NCBI GenBank assembly: GCA_964549975.1
Contig: CAZJWM010000051.1
Location: 1 to 14,833, forward strand
DNA from: UBA3263 sp964549975
GTDB taxonomy: Bacteria > Bacteroidota > Bacteroidia > Bacteroidales > Muribaculaceae
Length of the DNA stretch: 14,833 nucleotides
Direction: 5' to 3'
Part shown: in pieces, positions 14,570 to 14,833 of the stretch
Numbering within the stretch: the stretch's first letter is position 1
Layout of the letters: every line of letters starts with the position of its first letter
Translations under genes and position numbers: made by a program
The notes under the pieces: generated by a model
Told to the model about the DNA's origin: nothing
What the model saw: only the letters and a program-made list of their open reading frames with translations
Database searches by the model: none

Positions 14570-14827
14570 TCCCTAAAGACAAGGGCAACCGCATGCAAAA
14601 GGCAATGCAGCATGGTTAAGTGCGGCGATGCATCGGAGATGCCGGTTATTTGTAACCCCGGCTTGCCGCAGGCTAGCCGGGGGCCGCGCTGAGCCCTCAC
14701 GAGCTACCTCGAAGAGGTTGTCACCAGAGCGACACTGGTGACATGGTCTCCGACCAAGCTGCTGTGTATCAGCATTGTTGCCCCACCTAGGCCGCTGTGC
14801 GGCCAAGATGGGGTTTTAGGATAACCA
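14570..14827 (-). ncRNA. Multi-hairpin structured RNA, HEARO/omega-RNA-like, no nuclease gene
   Basis: Read on the minus strand from the window edge: an unpaired leader TGGTTATCCTAAAA (14827-14814), then a 15-pair hairpin with one wobble, one mismatch and a three-base loop (14813-14781). Then TGCTG/CAGCA (14774-14760), TGGTC/GACCA (14756-14744), a nine-pair stem TGTCACCAG/CTGGTGACA (14743-14719), ACCTC/GAGGT (14718-14706) and an eight-pair CCCCGGCT/AGCCGGGG stem holding an inner GCC/GGC (14682-14656). An overlapping GGTTA/TAACC (14657-14644), GCATC/GATGC (14642-14630), GCAT/ATGC (14608-14591) and CCCT/AGGG (14585-14571) complete it. Such density is not coding-like. Size (about 260 bases), compact stems and a short unpaired 5' leader next to a possible guide recall HEARO/omega-RNA, the guide RNA of IscB. 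That assignment is from memory of the family. It could instead be a mobile repeat or another regulatory RNA. No IscB gene lies downstream. Confidence 0.55.
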
Positions 14828-14833
14828 GCCTCT

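Noticed and set aside
14573..14806. An open reading frame of 77 codons on the minus strand through the structured region
   Set aside because: The frame runs across several strong hairpins and its composition looks like translated structured RNA. It has no promoter-start arrangement of its own, and the frame at 14494-14700 is equally open and equally unconvincing.
14511..14826. Direct repeat GATAACC at 14511-14517 and 14820-14826 flanking the structured segment, possible target-site duplication
   Set aside because: A seven-base match within a few hundred bases is expected by chance several times, and the spacing does not coincide with an element edge I can prove.

Overview
The window looks like chromosome from a gut-type member of the Bacteroidota, order Bacteroidales. 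Muribaculaceae or a Prevotella-like relative is my guess; the family is not proven. The evidence is threefold. Promoters follow the Bacteroidales primary sigma factor consensus (TTTG or TTG, a 20-base spacer, then TAnnTTTG) rather than TTGACA/TATAAT. Start codons lack clear Shine-Dalgarno sequences. Several families are typical of the phylum: the DUF2027-Smr protein, DUF3256, the Bacteroidota omega-like RpoZ, BamD with an SSC lipobox, and a secreted protein with a Por/T9SS-like C-terminal tail. Coding DNA is GC-rich, intergenic DNA is AT-rich, and every gene I accept lies on the minus strand.

Read in the direction of transcription (right to left), the layout is as follows. (a) 14833-14428: a 406-base stretch with no credible protein gene. 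Most of it is a dense array of hairpins on the minus strand that resembles a HEARO/omega-RNA (the guide RNA family of IscB) without its nuclease gene. An AT palindrome and a weak promoter follow it. (b) 14427-12613: a highly codon-biased secreted protein of unknown function, ended by a very strong, probably bidirectional terminator. (c) 12612-12397: the terminator, a 9-base tandem repeat and a clear promoter. (d) 12396-8898: bamD, rpoZ, aroE and a comM/YifB-type ATPase gene, closely spaced. (e) 8897-6663: a perfect-looking promoter, then a DUF3256 lipoprotein-like/secreted protein gene, xseA and xseB (both subunits of exonuclease VII). (f) 6594-157: a tight gene string of dsbD, a DUF2148 cysteine-rich protein, a TrmH-family RNA methyltransferase, radA, a DUF2027-Smr protein and an EFR1-type ferredoxin. 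Stop and start codons overlap or nearly touch. (g) 156-1: a strong promoter and the 5' two thirds of a tRNA-Gly(GCC) that runs off the window.

Most of the window is ordinary housekeeping: outer-membrane assembly, transcription, the shikimate pathway, DNA repair and recombination (RadA, ExoVII, YifB), RNA methylation and extracytoplasmic thiol redox. The part that does not fit this picture is the right edge. There a compact structured RNA-like element, possibly an orphan IscB guide RNA, sits directly upstream of, and in the same orientation as, the highly expressed secreted protein gene. That is the place most worth a second look.
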